NCBI GenBank assembly: GCA_900317325.1
Contig: ONGE01000020.1
Location: 62,001-126,000, forward strand
Source of the DNA: an uncultured Prevotellaceae bacterium
GTDB taxonomy: Bacteria > Bacteroidota > Bacteroidia > Bacteroidales > Muribaculaceae
Length of the DNA stretch: 64,000 nt
Direction: 5' to 3'
Shown: positions 51,301 to 60,682 of the stretch, one piece after another
Layout of the letters: the number at the start of each line of letters is the position of its first letter
How positions within the stretch are numbered: the first letter of the stretch is position 1
Program-made: the position numbers and the translations under genes
The notes under the pieces: generated by a model
The model's input: the letters and a program-made list of their open reading frames with translations, nothing else
Database searches by the model: none
What the model was told of the DNA's origin: nothing

Positions 51301-52677
51301 ATGGAATTACCATTTGCTGAATCTTGGAAAATCAAGATGATTGAGCCGCTGCGCAAGAGCACTCGTGCCGAGCGCGAGCAGTGGCTGAAAGAGGCTCACA
51401 ACAACGTGTTCATGCTCAAGGCTGAGCAGGTTTACATCGACTGTCTGACCGACTCGGGTACGGGCGCTATGAGCGACCGCCAGTGGGCCGAGATGATGCT
51501 GGGCGACGAGAGCTACGCCGGCGCCACCTCGTTCTACAAGTTCGAGAGCGTTGTACAACGCATCTTTGGTTTCAAGTATGTCATCCCCACCCACCAGGGC
51601 CGTGCTGCCGAGAACGTGCTGTTCTCTTATCTGGTGAAGGAAGGCAATGTCATCCCTGGCAACGCCCACTTCGACACCACCAAGGGTCACATCGAGGCTC
51701 GTAAGGCCAAGGCCATCGACGTCACCATCGACGAGGCCAAGGACACCCAGCTCGAGATTCCCTTCAAGGGTAACGTTTCGCTCGAGAAGCTGGAGAAGGT
51801 GCTGACCGAGAACAAGGGTAACGTGCCCTTTATGGTACTCACCGTGACCAACAACACCGTTGGTGGTCAGCCCGTTTCGATGAAGAACATCAAGGAGACT
51901 TGCGAACTTTGCCACAAGTATGGCGTGCCCGTCGTGATGGACAGCGCCCGCTTTGCCGAGAACTCCTACTTCATCAAGACCCGTGAGGAAGGCTACGCCG
52001 ACAAGACCATCAAGGAGATTGCCCGCGAGATGTACTCCTACGTTGACGCTATGACCATGTCGGCCAAGAAGGACGGCGTTGTGAACATGGGTGGTTTCAT
52101 CGCTACCAACAACCAGGATTGGTACGAGGGTGCCAAGCTGTTCTGCATCCCCTTCGAGGGCTTTATCACCTACGGTGGTATGAACGGCCGCGACCTCAAC
52201 GCCCTGGCAGTAGGTCTTGACGAGAATACCGAGTTTGATATGCTCCAGACCCGCATCCACCAGGTTCAGTATCTGGCCAAGAAGCTTGACGAGTATGGCA
52301 TTCCTTATCAGCGTCCCGTGGGCGGTCACGCTCTGTTCATCGACGCCGACAAGGTGCTGTGCAACGTTCCCAAGGAGGAGTTCCCCGCTCAGACCTTGAC
52401 CTGCGAACTCTATCTGGAGGCTGGTATCCGTGGTTGCGAGATTGGCTACATCCTGGCCGACCGTGACCCCGTTACCCGCGAGAACCGCTTCGGCGGCCTC
52501 GACCTGCTGCGTCTGTGCATCGCCCGTCGCGTGTACACCGACAACCACATGAATGTCATCGCAGCTGCTCTGAAGAACGTCTATGACCGTCGCAACGAGA
52601 TCACCCGCGGTGTCGCCATCGAGTGGGAAGCTCCCCTGATGCGCCACTTTACCGTGAAGCTCAAACGACTGGGTTAA
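51301..52677 (+). CDS. tnaA: Tryptophanase
   Basis: PLP-dependent lyase converting L-tryptophan to indole, pyruvate and ammonia. The 458-residue protein has the Bacteroidetes-type N-terminus MELPFAESWKIKMIEPLRKS, then LTDSGTGAMSDRQWAEMMLG and IPTHQGRAAENVLF. The PLP lysine is in DAMTMSAKKDGVVNMGGF (about residue 256-259). Tyrosine phenol-lyase is closely related, but the N-terminus and overall length fit tryptophanases I know from Bacteroides. No tnaC-like leader peptide or tnaB transporter is visible in the leader or downstream, so regulation differs from E. coli. It is a single-gene unit with its own promoter and terminator. Confidence 0.93.
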   Translation: MELPFAESWKIKMIEPLRKSTRAEREQWLKEAHNNVFMLKAEQVYIDCLTDSGTGAMSDRQWAEMMLGDESYAGATSFYKFESVVQRIFGFKYVIPTHQGRAAENVLFSYLVKEGNVIPGNAHFDTTKGHIEARKAKAIDVTIDEAKDTQLEIPFKGNVSLEKLEKVLTENKGNVPFMVLTVTNNTVGGQPVSMKNIKETCELCHKYGVPVVMDSARFAENSYFIKTREEGYADKTIKEIAREMYSYVDAMTMSAKKDGVVNMGGFIATNNQDWYEGAKLFCIPFEGFITYGGMNGRDLNALAVGLDENTEFDMLQTRIHQVQYLAKKLDEYGIPYQRPVGGHALFIDADKVLCNVPKEEFPAQTLTCELYLEAGIRGCEIGYILADRDPVTRENRFGGLDLLRLCIARRVYTDNHMNVIAAALKNVYDRRNEITRGVAIEWEAPLMRHFTVKLKRLG

Positions 52678-52713
52678 ATAATCTCGATAATACCATTAAC
52701 TTGACCATTATTC

Positions 52714-52746
52714 AACAACGGCAGGGCCATCCCTGCCGTTGTTTTG
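52714..52746 (+). terminator. Terminator after tnaA
   Basis: AACAACGGCAGGG pairs perfectly with CCCTGCCGTTGTT around a CCAT loop, followed by TTTGTT. Confidence 0.88.
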
Positions 52747-52762
52747 TTATGATGTGCTGTTA

Positions 52763-52792
52763 TTGCAGGTTGAGGTTTTTTTATTATTTTTG
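52763..52792 (+). promoter_or_regulatory. Promoter of the TPR/AraC-type regulator
   Basis: TTG (52763-52765), 19 nt, TATTTTTG (52785-52792), an exact -7 box. Leader to ATG 52813 is about 15 nt. Confidence 0.55.
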
Positions 52793-52812
52793 TAGCTCCA
52801 TTAACCGATGTA

Positions 52813-54498
52813 ATGCGTCATGCCGTTAGAGTCATATTGTGTGTTATCGCCCTGCTGCTGAGTGGGACGGCTACACTCTTGTCTCAATCGTGGGAGCACA
52901 GCAAGTGGCTTAACCTGCCTCTTGAGCGCCTCATGGACATGGCCGACAAGGATTTTACCGACGGTAACAAGAAGGACACAGCGCTGATGTGCTACACGAT
53001 TGCCGCCAATCGCTATGAAGCCTCCTTGTCCCGGGAACAGAAAGTCATGTGCAAGGATGCAAGCATGCGGTTGTGGTCGATCTATTTCTATGACTTCTAT
53101 GACTATCCCAAGTGCTTCGACTGCCTGACGCGTGCCCTGGAGATTGCCGATGCCGCCGGCGTCGAGGATGCCAACATCTATCTGGGATTCGGTTGCATGT
53201 ACCAGACCATCTCTGAGGAATGCAATGACTATAAATTAGGCACCACGGCACTCCGTTACTACCAGCGGGCCCTCTCGGTGGGATTGAAGACCCACGACGA
53301 CAAGCACACCGACATGGCCTGTACCGACGTGCTGTCGATGGCTCACGTTCAGGGAGGACTGGCACCGGTTGCCGAAATCTGGCAGAACTATCTGCAGTTG
53401 CCCGAAGATAACGAGACCTGGATATTGCGCCGCTACAACAAGATGCTTTATCAGGCATTCAACAGTGTTGAGAATAAGCGGTTTGACGATGCCATCAAGG
53501 TGTATGACAGCCAGTTGCAGCTGATTGACACTACCCAGTACTCGCGTCTGATCTATTTCACCCATGTCGAGAAGGCCAAGGTGCATGCCATGAAAAATGA
53601 CTACCGTCGGGGCATCGAAGCGCTGAAGCAGTCCGAGCGCATCGCCGTTGACCTGGAGATGAAGGATTGCAAGCTTGAGGTGTACAAGATGCTGGCGCAA
53701 TACTATCAGGAATTGGGCGATCATGGCTCGCGCGAACATTATTATAACCAGTATTCCCAACTCAAGGACACCTTGACCAACTACCAGCAGCTTGCCAGCG
53801 TGAGCGAGATGGAATTCCGCAATGAGTTGAAAGGCATGGAACAGGAAATGAGCGAGATGAGGCAGCACCGCGAGGTGATGAGCATCGTCGCAATGACGTC
53901 GCTGGGCTTCCTGCTGATATTGGCCGTGCTCCTCTATCTCGTGTACCGCAAGAATGGCGAACTGACGCGTTCCAACCAGTCCCTGTACCTCAAGAATGTG
54001 GAGATGCTGCGTGCCGAGGAGGAAGAGCGCCAGTTGCGACGCCAGCTGCAGGACAAGGAAGCGCCAGCCATCGCCGATGCCGCCGATTCCTCTGGTGCCG
54101 CCGATGTCAAGTACAAGAGTAGCCACCTGAGTGATGAGGACAAGCAGCAACTGTTGTCCAGCATTCAGCAGGTGATGGACAACAGCGATGAAATTTTCTC
54201 GCCTGAGTTCTCGCTCGAGCGGCTCGCCATGCTCTCCGAGTCCAAGTCCAAATATGTCTCCCAGGTCATCAACGAGTACTACGAGCAGAATTTCAACAAT
54301 TTCCTCAATTCCTACCGCATCAAGGAGGCATGCAAGCGCATGGGTGACATTGCCAACTACGGCAACTACACCATCGAAGCCATCAGCGAGAGTGTCGGCT
54401 TCAAGTCGCGCTCCACATTTGTATCGTCGTTCAAGCGCATCACGGGCCTGACTCCGTCACAATACCAGCGCATAGCTCGCAAAGAGGCCCAGTTGTGA
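52813..54498 (+). CDS. Membrane-anchored TPR protein with C-terminal AraC-type DNA-binding domain
   Basis: A 561-residue regulator. A signal peptide (about 1-25) leads to a helical TPR-like periplasmic region (about 40-340; CFDCLTRALEIADAAG, TTALRYYQRALSVG), one membrane segment (about 357-377; LGFLLILAVLLYLVY), a coiled coil (about 380-415) and a cytoplasmic AraC-type double helix-turn-helix (about 455-561; SLERLAMLSESKSKYVSQVI and ISESVGFKSRSTFVSSFKRI, GLTPSQYQ). It has no kinase or receiver domain. Such proteins occur in Bacteroidetes and probably sense a periplasmic signal to control genes directly. The target is unknown; the T9SS cargo gene downstream is a candidate by position. Confidence 0.88.
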   Translation: MRHAVRVILCVIALLLSGTATLLSQSWEHSKWLNLPLERLMDMADKDFTDGNKKDTALMCYTIAANRYEASLSREQKVMCKDASMRLWSIYFYDFYDYPKCFDCLTRALEIADAAGVEDANIYLGFGCMYQTISEECNDYKLGTTALRYYQRALSVGLKTHDDKHTDMACTDVLSMAHVQGGLAPVAEIWQNYLQLPEDNETWILRRYNKMLYQAFNSVENKRFDDAIKVYDSQLQLIDTTQYSRLIYFTHVEKAKVHAMKNDYRRGIEALKQSERIAVDLEMKDCKLEVYKMLAQYYQELGDHGSREHYYNQYSQLKDTLTNYQQLASVSEMEFRNELKGMEQEMSEMRQHREVMSIVAMTSLGFLLILAVLLYLVYRKNGELTRSNQSLYLKNVEMLRAEEEERQLRRQLQDKEAPAIADAADSSGAADVKYKSSHLSDEDKQQLLSSIQQVMDNSDEIFSPEFSLERLAMLSESKSKYVSQVINEYYEQNFNNFLNSYRIKEACKRMGDIANYGNYTIEAISESVGFKSRSTFVSSFKRITGLTPSQYQRIARKEAQL

Positions 54499-54611
54499 TT
54501 CGCCCTTTGTCGGGGCGATAAAATCGCCGAAAATAGGCGCTTTTTGTGCGAATTGCCGAAATTTGTACATTTTGGAATCTCGTTCCAGTCTCCATTCAGT
54601 CCCAAAAATAG

Positions 54612-54619
54612 TAAATTTG
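54612..54619 (+). promoter_or_regulatory. Candidate -7 box for the T9SS cargo gene
   Basis: TAAATTTG, exact TAnnTTTG, 83 bp before ATG 54702; the -33 region is poor. Confidence 0.42.
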
Positions 54620-54701
54620 CGATGTGTAACTGAAAATCGCCACCCATGGTCTCATCATGTGTGGCAAAAGAATTATTCATCCTTTAAACTCTTTTTGGAT
54701 A

Positions 54702-57700
54702 ATGAGAAAACCAAGATTATTACTCGCATTGATGGCGCTGGTGGCTTTGATGGCATCGGCTGCCGGACAATCCACGACCTTCACGTCGGCGCCTAACCCG
54801 GTGCTCAAGCAGGTTGTGAAGACCGAGTCGAGGGCCAAAATGTTGGTTCCTGGCAAGGTGGTTTCCAGGAAAAAGGCCCCGAGTGCCGACCAGTTCCAGG
54901 GATTGGACATGTATGTCAACCTGACCAATTCCGACACTTGGGCAGGTGTGAGCATCGGTTCGGTACCCTACGGTATCTACAGCCACACCATCGGTAACGG
55001 TGGCGAATTCCAGGCTTTGGCCACCGACCTCCGTTACGACTTCATGGCCAGTGCCATGGGACGTGATCAGCTCGTGGGCGCTCGCCCCATGCAGATGATG
55101 GGTGTCCTGAATGGCGTCGAATACCTCGGGTTGAGCCGTTCAGGCTTCGGTGAACTGTGGTCCATGGTTTACGACTATGCCGATTACAGCTTCATCCCCT
55201 CGGTGATGGCCTATGACGTGACCACCGACATCATCTACTCCATCCAGTACAATTCCGACTTGACGGGTCTTAACCTGGCACGATGGAACCCCATCAGCCG
55301 CATGTTCGAGACCATCTGCGCTTGGCCTAACCGCTTCCAGCCGATGACTTTGGGTTTCACGCCCAACGGCGATATGTATTGCGTGGGTGCCGACGGCGGT
55401 TTCTACCAGTTGGACAAGGAGACGGGTGACGCACGCATGCTGGGTACCCTGGAAGTAGCGCCCACTATGTATGTGCAGAGCATGGGTTATGAGCCCAGCA
55501 GCGCATGCTTCCTGTGGATGGCCGTTACCCAAGAGGGTTCTGCTCTGTATGCCATCGACCCCTATGACGCTTCAATGACGCTGGTCGAGAAACTGAACAA
55601 TAATGAGCAGGCTCCTGCAGTGTTCTTCCCGGGTAATGCAGCTCCTGCCATGGCTCCTGCCGCTACGACCAATCTGGCCTTCACCTTCGACGGCGGCAGC
55701 ACCAACGGCACCATCAGCTTTACCGTGCCCACCACCACCTACGGCGGCAGCCCGTTGACCGGTAACGTGACGATGAACGTATGGCTCGACGGCGAAGCCA
55801 TAGCCAACTACGTCAGTGTTGCTCCCGGTAGCAACCAGACTTTCAACTGCGAGGTGAGCAACGATAACCACTATGTGTATGTGCTCTTCAGCAACGACGG
55901 CGGCTACTCGCCCGTCAACAACCTGTATGTGTATGCTGGCTATGACACGCCGCTGCCTGTCACCAATGCTGTGCTGACTGTCGAGAATGGTGTGAGCCAC
56001 TTGACGTGGAACGCTCCCGCAGGCGGTGTGAACAATGGCTACCTGGCCGATGTGACCTACAACGTTGTCCGCATGCCTGGCAGCGTGACGGTTGCCGAGG
56101 ACTTGACCGAGTGTGAGTTCAGCGAGACCTTGCCCAGCAAGATGGAGCGCTACTATTACATCATCACCCCGTTCAATGGCGACGGCAAGCGTGGCGACGA
56201 CGCACGCTCCAACGACGTGCTGACCGGTACAGCGTTCGAGGCTCCCTATTTCGATGACTTCAACGACATGGGCACGCGTGAACTGTGGACCATCGTTAAT
56301 GCCAATAACGACGGCACTCAGTGGGGTACCGAATACACCTGGTCGTTCAACGACTACAACCAGTGCTGGGGTATCTACACCGGTCCCTACAACATGGGTG
56401 ATGACCAGGATGCCGCCGATGATTACCTGATTTCTCCGGGTATCAACATCGAGGAGGGTATCTCCTATGCCCTCATCTTTAACATGCGCAACACCTTTGC
56501 CAACTACAAGGAGCGCGTGAGCCTGATGGTAGGCACCGACCCGACCGACGTTTCGACCTTCCAGGTGCTGGACAGCAACGAGGCTTATGACGTGAACGGA
56601 ACCCTGGCCGATTGGGAGGTTGACTTCCAGATGCCTGAGGCCGGCACTTACTACTTTGCCGTGCACGTTTATACTCATCGCGAGGACAATGCTTCGGGTA
56701 TCTTTGTTTACTCGATGGCATTGAACAAGCTCGGTATGAACGGTGCTCCCGCCGAGGTGACCAACCTCACCATCACTCCCGAGGAGAGCGGTGAGATGAT
56801 TGCCGATGTGACCTTCACCGTTCCCACAACCACGCTCAATGGCGCAGAACTGACCGCTCCGCTGACGGCCAACATCTACCGTGACGGCAGCGAGGAAGCT
56901 GTAGCCCAGTTCCCCGTTGAGGTAGGCGCAAATGCCCAGTGGACCGACAACACGGTCGAGGGCGTGGGTGTACACACCTACACCGTGGGCATCAGCAACG
57001 AGGCTGGCGAGGGCAAGCGCGTGAGCGCCGAGGCGTTTATCGGCGTTTACACGGCTCCTTACACCAACACGTTTGACACCGAGGAGGATGCACGCTTCTT
57101 CACCACCGTCAACGACTCGTCGATCTATACCACCAACGAGTATCGCTGGATTTGGTACAGCTACAACCAGAACCTGGCATTGGGTGGCTATGGCTACTTC
57201 GTGCAGCATCCCGTAGAGAACATCTGGCTCTACATGCCCGCTATTAAGCTCGAGAAGGACATGGTTTACACCTATGCCTTCAACTGGACCTACAGCAGCT
57301 ACAACCAGACTTGCCCGGGCTATGCCGGTGTAGGTATGGCCATGGATCCTGATGCACAGACGGTTTATCCCGATCAGCTGCCGTTCACCAACTACGGCGA
57401 GAAGGTGTTGATCGAGAACGAGGTCATTGCCACCGAGACGGGCAAGTACTATCCTTCCATCCTGATCACCGCCGACCAGGCCAGCAGCTACATTTCGCCC
57501 AGCATCGACGACATCAGCATCACGCTCGTGGGCTCGGCATTTGCCCCCTACAGTGTTGAGAACCTGGTTGTCGAGCACGACATGACGGGCCTGCTGAAGG
57601 TGAACTTCGCCTTCAATGCTCCTTCGGTTGACTATGCTCAGCGTCCCCTCGAGGACCCGCTCACGGTTTACATCTACCGTGAAGGCTCAGCCATCCCCTT

Positions 57701-58892
57701 GATGACGTTTGAGAACGTGGAACCCGGTCAGGCTCTGGAGTGGATTGACGAGCAGCCCCTGCGCGGCAACAATTCCTACATCATCGTTGCCGAGAACAGC
57801 TACGGTCGCGGCAAGGCCAGCACGGCTGTCGTGTTTGCCGGCGTGGATGTGCCCCTGGCAGTCGAGAATTTCTGGATTCGTGGTAACGAGGATAACCAGA
57901 AGGCTGTCCTCACTTGGGATGCCCCCGCAGGCTCGGTCAACGGCGGTGTAATCGACGGCTCGCTGACCTACACGGTTGTTGAGTTCTTCCCCGACGGCGC
58001 TACCCCCGAGGAGCAGATGGTCATCCTGGGCACCACCACCCAGACCACCTTCACCGTTGACCGTGAACCCACCGATGAGATGGAGATGCACTACTATGCT
58101 GTCATCCCGTCAACGTCGGCAGGCATCGGCCAGGCAGTGATCGATGACATCATCCTGGGTAAGTTGAAGGAGGTTCCCTTCGTCGAGTCGTTCGAGAATG
58201 CCATCCTGTCCACCACGGGCTGGATGACCGAGGGCGATGTCGCCAACTATGGCACCGTCTGGTACATCCTGGGCGATGATGACGAGCAGACCGCTCAAGA
58301 CGGTGACAACGGCTTCGCCATGTGCTACAACGGCAATTACTACAGCCAGTATCACTGGTCAGACCTCGTTTCACCCAAGATGAAACTTGACCCGGACAAG
58401 CAGTACACACTCTCGTTCTACGTTTACATGGGTTATCCCTCAAGCGCGGCCGTCCTGCCCACGCTGGTTGTGTCGCAGAGTCTGAACGACGATCCCTACG
58501 AGGAGCTGATGACCATCGATGTTACCGAGGGCGAAGCTGGCTGGCAGCTGTTCGAGATCCCGTTGACGGGTACCGAGATTGCCAACTTCATCAAGTTCAG
58601 CTTCCGTGGTTACATGAGCACGATGAGCGAGCGCATCTGGATTGACAATATCAGCGTCACTGCCGAGGATAAGCCCAGCGGAATCGATGAGCTGGCCGAC
58701 GTGCAGCGCATCGCTACCCTTAACGGCGCCATCAGCGTCGAGGGCTTTGAGGGTCAGCAAGTGCGTGTTTACACCGTCGATGGCCGCCAGGTTGGCGCCT
58801 TCGTTGCCGGTGGTAGCCGCACCCTGTCGGTAGATCCCGGCATCTATGTCGTGACTGTCGGCAAGCAGGCCGTCAAGGTGATTGTCAAGTAA
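54702..58892 (+). CDS. Large secreted multidomain protein with FN3-like repeats, choice-of-anchor J domains and T9SS sorting domain
   Basis: A 1396-residue secreted protein. ATG 54702 (MRKPRLLLALMALVALMASAAGQ) gives a clear signal peptide; an upstream ATG at 54657 does not. Residues about 60-300 look beta-propeller-like (PNGDMYCVGADGGFYQLDKE). FN3-like modules occupy about 316-510, 680-780 and 948-1150. Three related choice-of-anchor J modules lie at about 514-678, 781-946 and 1154-1321 (each with a FDDF/TFDTE/SFENA start and SP.I or SPKMKL core). The last 70 residues (VYTVDGRQVG, DPGIYVVTVGKQAVKVIVK) form a T9SS type A sorting domain, so it should cross the outer membrane and be surface-attached. 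No catalytic site is visible. The substrate or partner is unknown. Confidence 0.88.
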   Translation: MRKPRLLLALMALVALMASAAGQSTTFTSAPNPVLKQVVKTESRAKMLVPGKVVSRKKAPSADQFQGLDMYVNLTNSDTWAGVSIGSVPYGIYSHTIGNGGEFQALATDLRYDFMASAMGRDQLVGARPMQMMGVLNGVEYLGLSRSGFGELWSMVYDYADYSFIPSVMAYDVTTDIIYSIQYNSDLTGLNLARWNPISRMFETICAWPNRFQPMTLGFTPNGDMYCVGADGGFYQLDKETGDARMLGTLEVAPTMYVQSMGYEPSSACFLWMAVTQEGSALYAIDPYDASMTLVEKLNNNEQAPAVFFPGNAAPAMAPAATTNLAFTFDGGSTNGTISFTVPTTTYGGSPLTGNVTMNVWLDGEAIANYVSVAPGSNQTFNCEVSNDNHYVYVLFSNDGGYSPVNNLYVYAGYDTPLPVTNAVLTVENGVSHLTWNAPAGGVNNGYLADVTYNVVRMPGSVTVAEDLTECEFSETLPSKMERYYYIITPFNGDGKRGDDARSNDVLTGTAFEAPYFDDFNDMGTRELWTIVNANNDGTQWGTEYTWSFNDYNQCWGIYTGPYNMGDDQDAADDYLISPGINIEEGISYALIFNMRNTFANYKERVSLMVGTDPTDVSTFQVLDSNEAYDVNGTLADWEVDFQMPEAGTYYFAVHVYTHREDNASGIFVYSMALNKLGMNGAPAEVTNLTITPEESGEMIADVTFTVPTTTLNGAELTAPLTANIYRDGSEEAVAQFPVEVGANAQWTDNTVEGVGVHTYTVGISNEAGEGKRVSAEAFIGVYTAPYTNTFDTEEDARFFTTVNDSSIYTTNEYRWIWYSYNQNLALGGYGYFVQHPVENIWLYMPAIKLEKDMVYTYAFNWTYSSYNQTCPGYAGVGMAMDPDAQTVYPDQLPFTNYGEKVLIENEVIATETGKYYPSILITADQASSYISPSIDDISITLVGSAFAPYSVENLVVEHDMTGLLKVNFAFNAPSVDYAQRPLEDPLTVYIYREGSAIPLMTFENVEPGQALEWIDEQPLRGNNSYIIVAENSYGRGKASTAVVFAGVDVPLAVENFWIRGNEDNQKAVLTWDAPAGSVNGGVIDGSLTYTVVEFFPDGATPEEQMVILGTTTQTTFTVDREPTDEMEMHYYAVIPSTSAGIGQAVIDDIILGKLKEVPFVESFENAILSTTGWMTEGDVANYGTVWYILGDDDEQTAQDGDNGFAMCYNGNYYSQYHWSDLVSPKMKLDPDKQYTLSFYVYMGYPSSAAVLPTLVVSQSLNDDPYEELMTIDVTEGEAGWQLFEIPLTGTEIANFIKFSFRGYMSTMSERIWIDNISVTAEDKPSGIDELADVQRIATLNGAISVEGFEGQQVRVYTVDGRQVGAFVAGGSRTLSVDPGIYVVTVGKQAVKVIVK

Positions 58893-58918
58893 ACCGATAC
58901 AGTTTCCCTGATTAATAG

Positions 58919-58954
58919 AGTAGGCGCGTCAACGATTGACGCGCCTACTTATTC
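58919..58954 (+). terminator. Terminator after the T9SS cargo gene
   Basis: AGTAGGCGCGTCAA (58919-58932) pairs perfectly with TTGACGCGCCTACT (58936-58949), 3-nt loop, then TATTCTTT. Confidence 0.82.
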
Positions 58955-59052
58955 TTTGATAAACTGAAAAACAACTGCCATGATGGGCTCACCTGTAGCA
59001 TGCCGTAGGTCCACACCAAGGCAACTCCCCACATCCGTCTCCCTAACAAATC

Positions 59053-59129
59053 AGCTCGCGCCAGCGAGCTTCACCTTTAATCTTTAACCTTTAACCCTTA
59101 ACCATTAACCAGCTCGCGCCAGCGAGCTT
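59053..59129. repeat. Direct repeat AGCTCGCGCCAGCGAGCTT flanking TTTAACC-type repeats
   Basis: Two exact 19-bp copies at 59053-59071 and 59111-59129. Each is itself a small palindrome (AGCTCGC/GCGAGCT). Between them lies a degenerate run of TTTAATC, TTTAACC and TTAACCC units (59074-59110). A further CGCGAGCTCCGCTCGC palindrome follows, up to the stop of the gene at 59149. Confidence 0.65.
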
Positions 59130-59148
59130 AACGCGAGCTCCGCTCGCT

Positions 59149-59805
59149 TTACAACGCTCCTTGCTCGATGCGCACGCAGATGCGCTCGATCATGGCGTCC
59201 TTCTTGTCCTTGTTGGGATGGTACCCGGCCTTGAGGCTGGCGCCGAAAAATTTGCTGAAGGTCTGCCAGAAACCCGCGCGGAATTTTCCCAGAAACGCTT
59301 TCAGGATGCTGTAACTGCTCTGGTTGGTCTCGCGGTTGATGAGCTTGATGAGCATCTTGCCCTGGTTCTTGGTCAGCTTATTCATCTGGGGCTTATATTG
59401 CTTGAACAGCTCTTTCTCGAACCGCTTCAGATAGGCCTGTTTCTGTTTCTCGGTCTGATAGGTGTCGATGTACTCATAGGTCTCGAGCAGCGTCGAGCTG
59501 ATGAGTTTGGCATACGGTAGCGTCTTCTTGATGTCGCGCACCGTCTTCCAGTAGTATTTTTCCTCAGCCTTGTTGCGGAAACGCTCGCGAGGATAGATGA
59601 TGATGGGATTGAAGACGATCATCGCCAGCGTGTCGCCTGTCGACGGCTCGATGAAGTGGTAGTAGCCGGCAAAGGTCTTCTGCAGCACCGATGGCAGCTC
59701 GATATGGTCGAGCGGATCATCCACAGCAGGTGCGGCGTGCACACGAGTGCCCGTTAATGCCATCATGGTCAAGCCAATAGCTAATATGAGGAATATGCGT
59801 TTCAT
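59149..59805 (-). CDS. DUF4294 domain protein
   Basis: A 218-residue exported protein of the Bacteroidetes-restricted DUF4294 family, function unknown. The start at 59805 (MKRIFLILAIGLTMMALTGTRVHAAP) gives a signal peptide; the upstream ATG 59847 lies beyond the promoter. The mature part is helical and basic: NPIIIYPRERFRNKAEEKYYW (about 75-95), LTKNQGKMLIKLINRETNQSS (about 155-175) and AFLGKFRAGFWQTFSKFFGA. The -7 box ends only about 11 bp before the ATG, so the mRNA leader must be very short. An outer-membrane barrel gene lies upstream on the same strand but has 63 bp between. Confidence 0.85.
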   Translation of the reverse strand: MKRIFLILAIGLTMMALTGTRVHAAPAVDDPLDHIELPSVLQKTFAGYYHFIEPSTGDTLAMIVFNPIIIYPRERFRNKAEEKYYWKTVRDIKKTLPYAKLISSTLLETYEYIDTYQTEKQKQAYLKRFEKELFKQYKPQMNKLTKNQGKMLIKLINRETNQSSYSILKAFLGKFRAGFWQTFSKFFGASLKAGYHPNKDKKDAMIERICVRIEQGAL

Positions 59806-59815
59806 TTCTCGGCGG

Positions 59816-59847
59816 CAAAAGTAGGACAAAGAAATGAATCCCAGCAA
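59816..59847 (-). promoter_or_regulatory. Promoter of the DUF4294 gene
   Basis: On the minus strand: TTG (59847-59845), 21 nt, TACTTTTG (59823-59816), an exact -7 box about 11 bp from ATG 59805. Confidence 0.5.
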
Positions 59848-59868
59848 GAAATGGGTGTTAAATAGTCT

Positions 59869-60594
59869 TTAATTCGTGACAGCGCGCAAGAGACCGGCGT
59901 AGGAGACGGTGAGGCCCACACAGCAGCCCTTGACCGATGGGTTGAAACTGTTGAACTTGGCATGAGTGACAAATGGCGAGATGCGCAGCGACGAGACGTA
60001 ATGCCCCTGTCGGTCATCGCTGGACGGATAGTCCACCACTTTGCCATGCAACTTGATATCGATATCGACGCTGGCCATCCAACTGAAATTATTCACATGA
60101 TCGCCGGTCACGTTGTCGATCATCGGGCGCTCGGTGCCCTCGGTGTCCTTCTCATACTTGATGTGGTTGATGTCCCAAGACAGGCGGTTCCAGTTCACAC
60201 CCACATTGGGCGTTACCGATACCTTGCCCTGGCGCCAGATGGTATAACCCAGTTGAAGCCCCACTCCCAGCAGTGTGGGATTGGCTGTCGCGTTGAGTTG
60301 CAGGTTACGGCCCTGGTCATCAAGAACAGCATAGGGGTTCTCGTTCTTGAAAGAGGGCTGGCCATAGGCAACATCGGCCTTGAATCTCAACAGGTTGTAC
60401 TCGGCATTCAGTCCTCCGGTGAACAAGGCACATCCCTTGAAGTCGTCACTCAGCGAGCCCGTGGGCAGCATGCCGCCCACGCCCACCTGGAAACCGAATC
60501 CCCAGCCATGAGACAACGATTCATTCTCCTGGGCGCGCAGGGCGACAGGAGTCATTGTCAGTATAGCCAAAAGAATCAAAATCGTCCGTTTCAT
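59869..60594 (-). CDS. Outer-membrane beta-barrel protein
   Basis: A 241-residue exported protein with signal peptide MKRTILILLAILTMTPVALRAQ. The rest alternates short amphipathic strands with aromatic ends (WGFGFQVGVGGMLPTGSL, LGVGLQLGYTIWRQGKVSVTPNVGVNWNRL quoted in part as LGVGLQLGYTIW, LRISPFVTHAKF), the pattern of an 8- to 10-strand porin-like barrel of the OmpA-barrel or PorT-like group. The C-terminus (VGLTVSYAGLLRAVTN) is close to a barrel end. No ligand or transport function can be assigned. It is followed by DUF4294 on the same strand, which has its own promoter. Confidence 0.8.
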   Translation of the reverse strand: MKRTILILLAILTMTPVALRAQENESLSHGWGFGFQVGVGGMLPTGSLSDDFKGCALFTGGLNAEYNLLRFKADVAYGQPSFKNENPYAVLDDQGRNLQLNATANPTLLGVGLQLGYTIWRQGKVSVTPNVGVNWNRLSWDINHIKYEKDTEGTERPMIDNVTGDHVNNFSWMASVDIDIKLHGKVVDYPSSDDRQGHYVSSLRISPFVTHAKFNSFNPSVKGCCVGLTVSYAGLLRAVTN

Positions 60595-60682
60595 CGTCTA
60601 TTTCGCTTTTTTCTATTATAACGGACAGATTTACATGAAATTGTTTTCGCCTTCAAATATCCTGATCCAATTAAGACACTAA

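Noticed and set aside
51307-52647. Minus-strand open frame (446 codons) opposite tnaA
   Set aside because: Full overlap with a clear tryptophanase; the translation has no recognisable motif.
55572-57578. Long minus-strand open frame (668 codons) opposite the T9SS cargo gene
   Set aside because: Low-complexity Val/Gly/His composition, no signal or domain, and a well-supported gene on the other strand.
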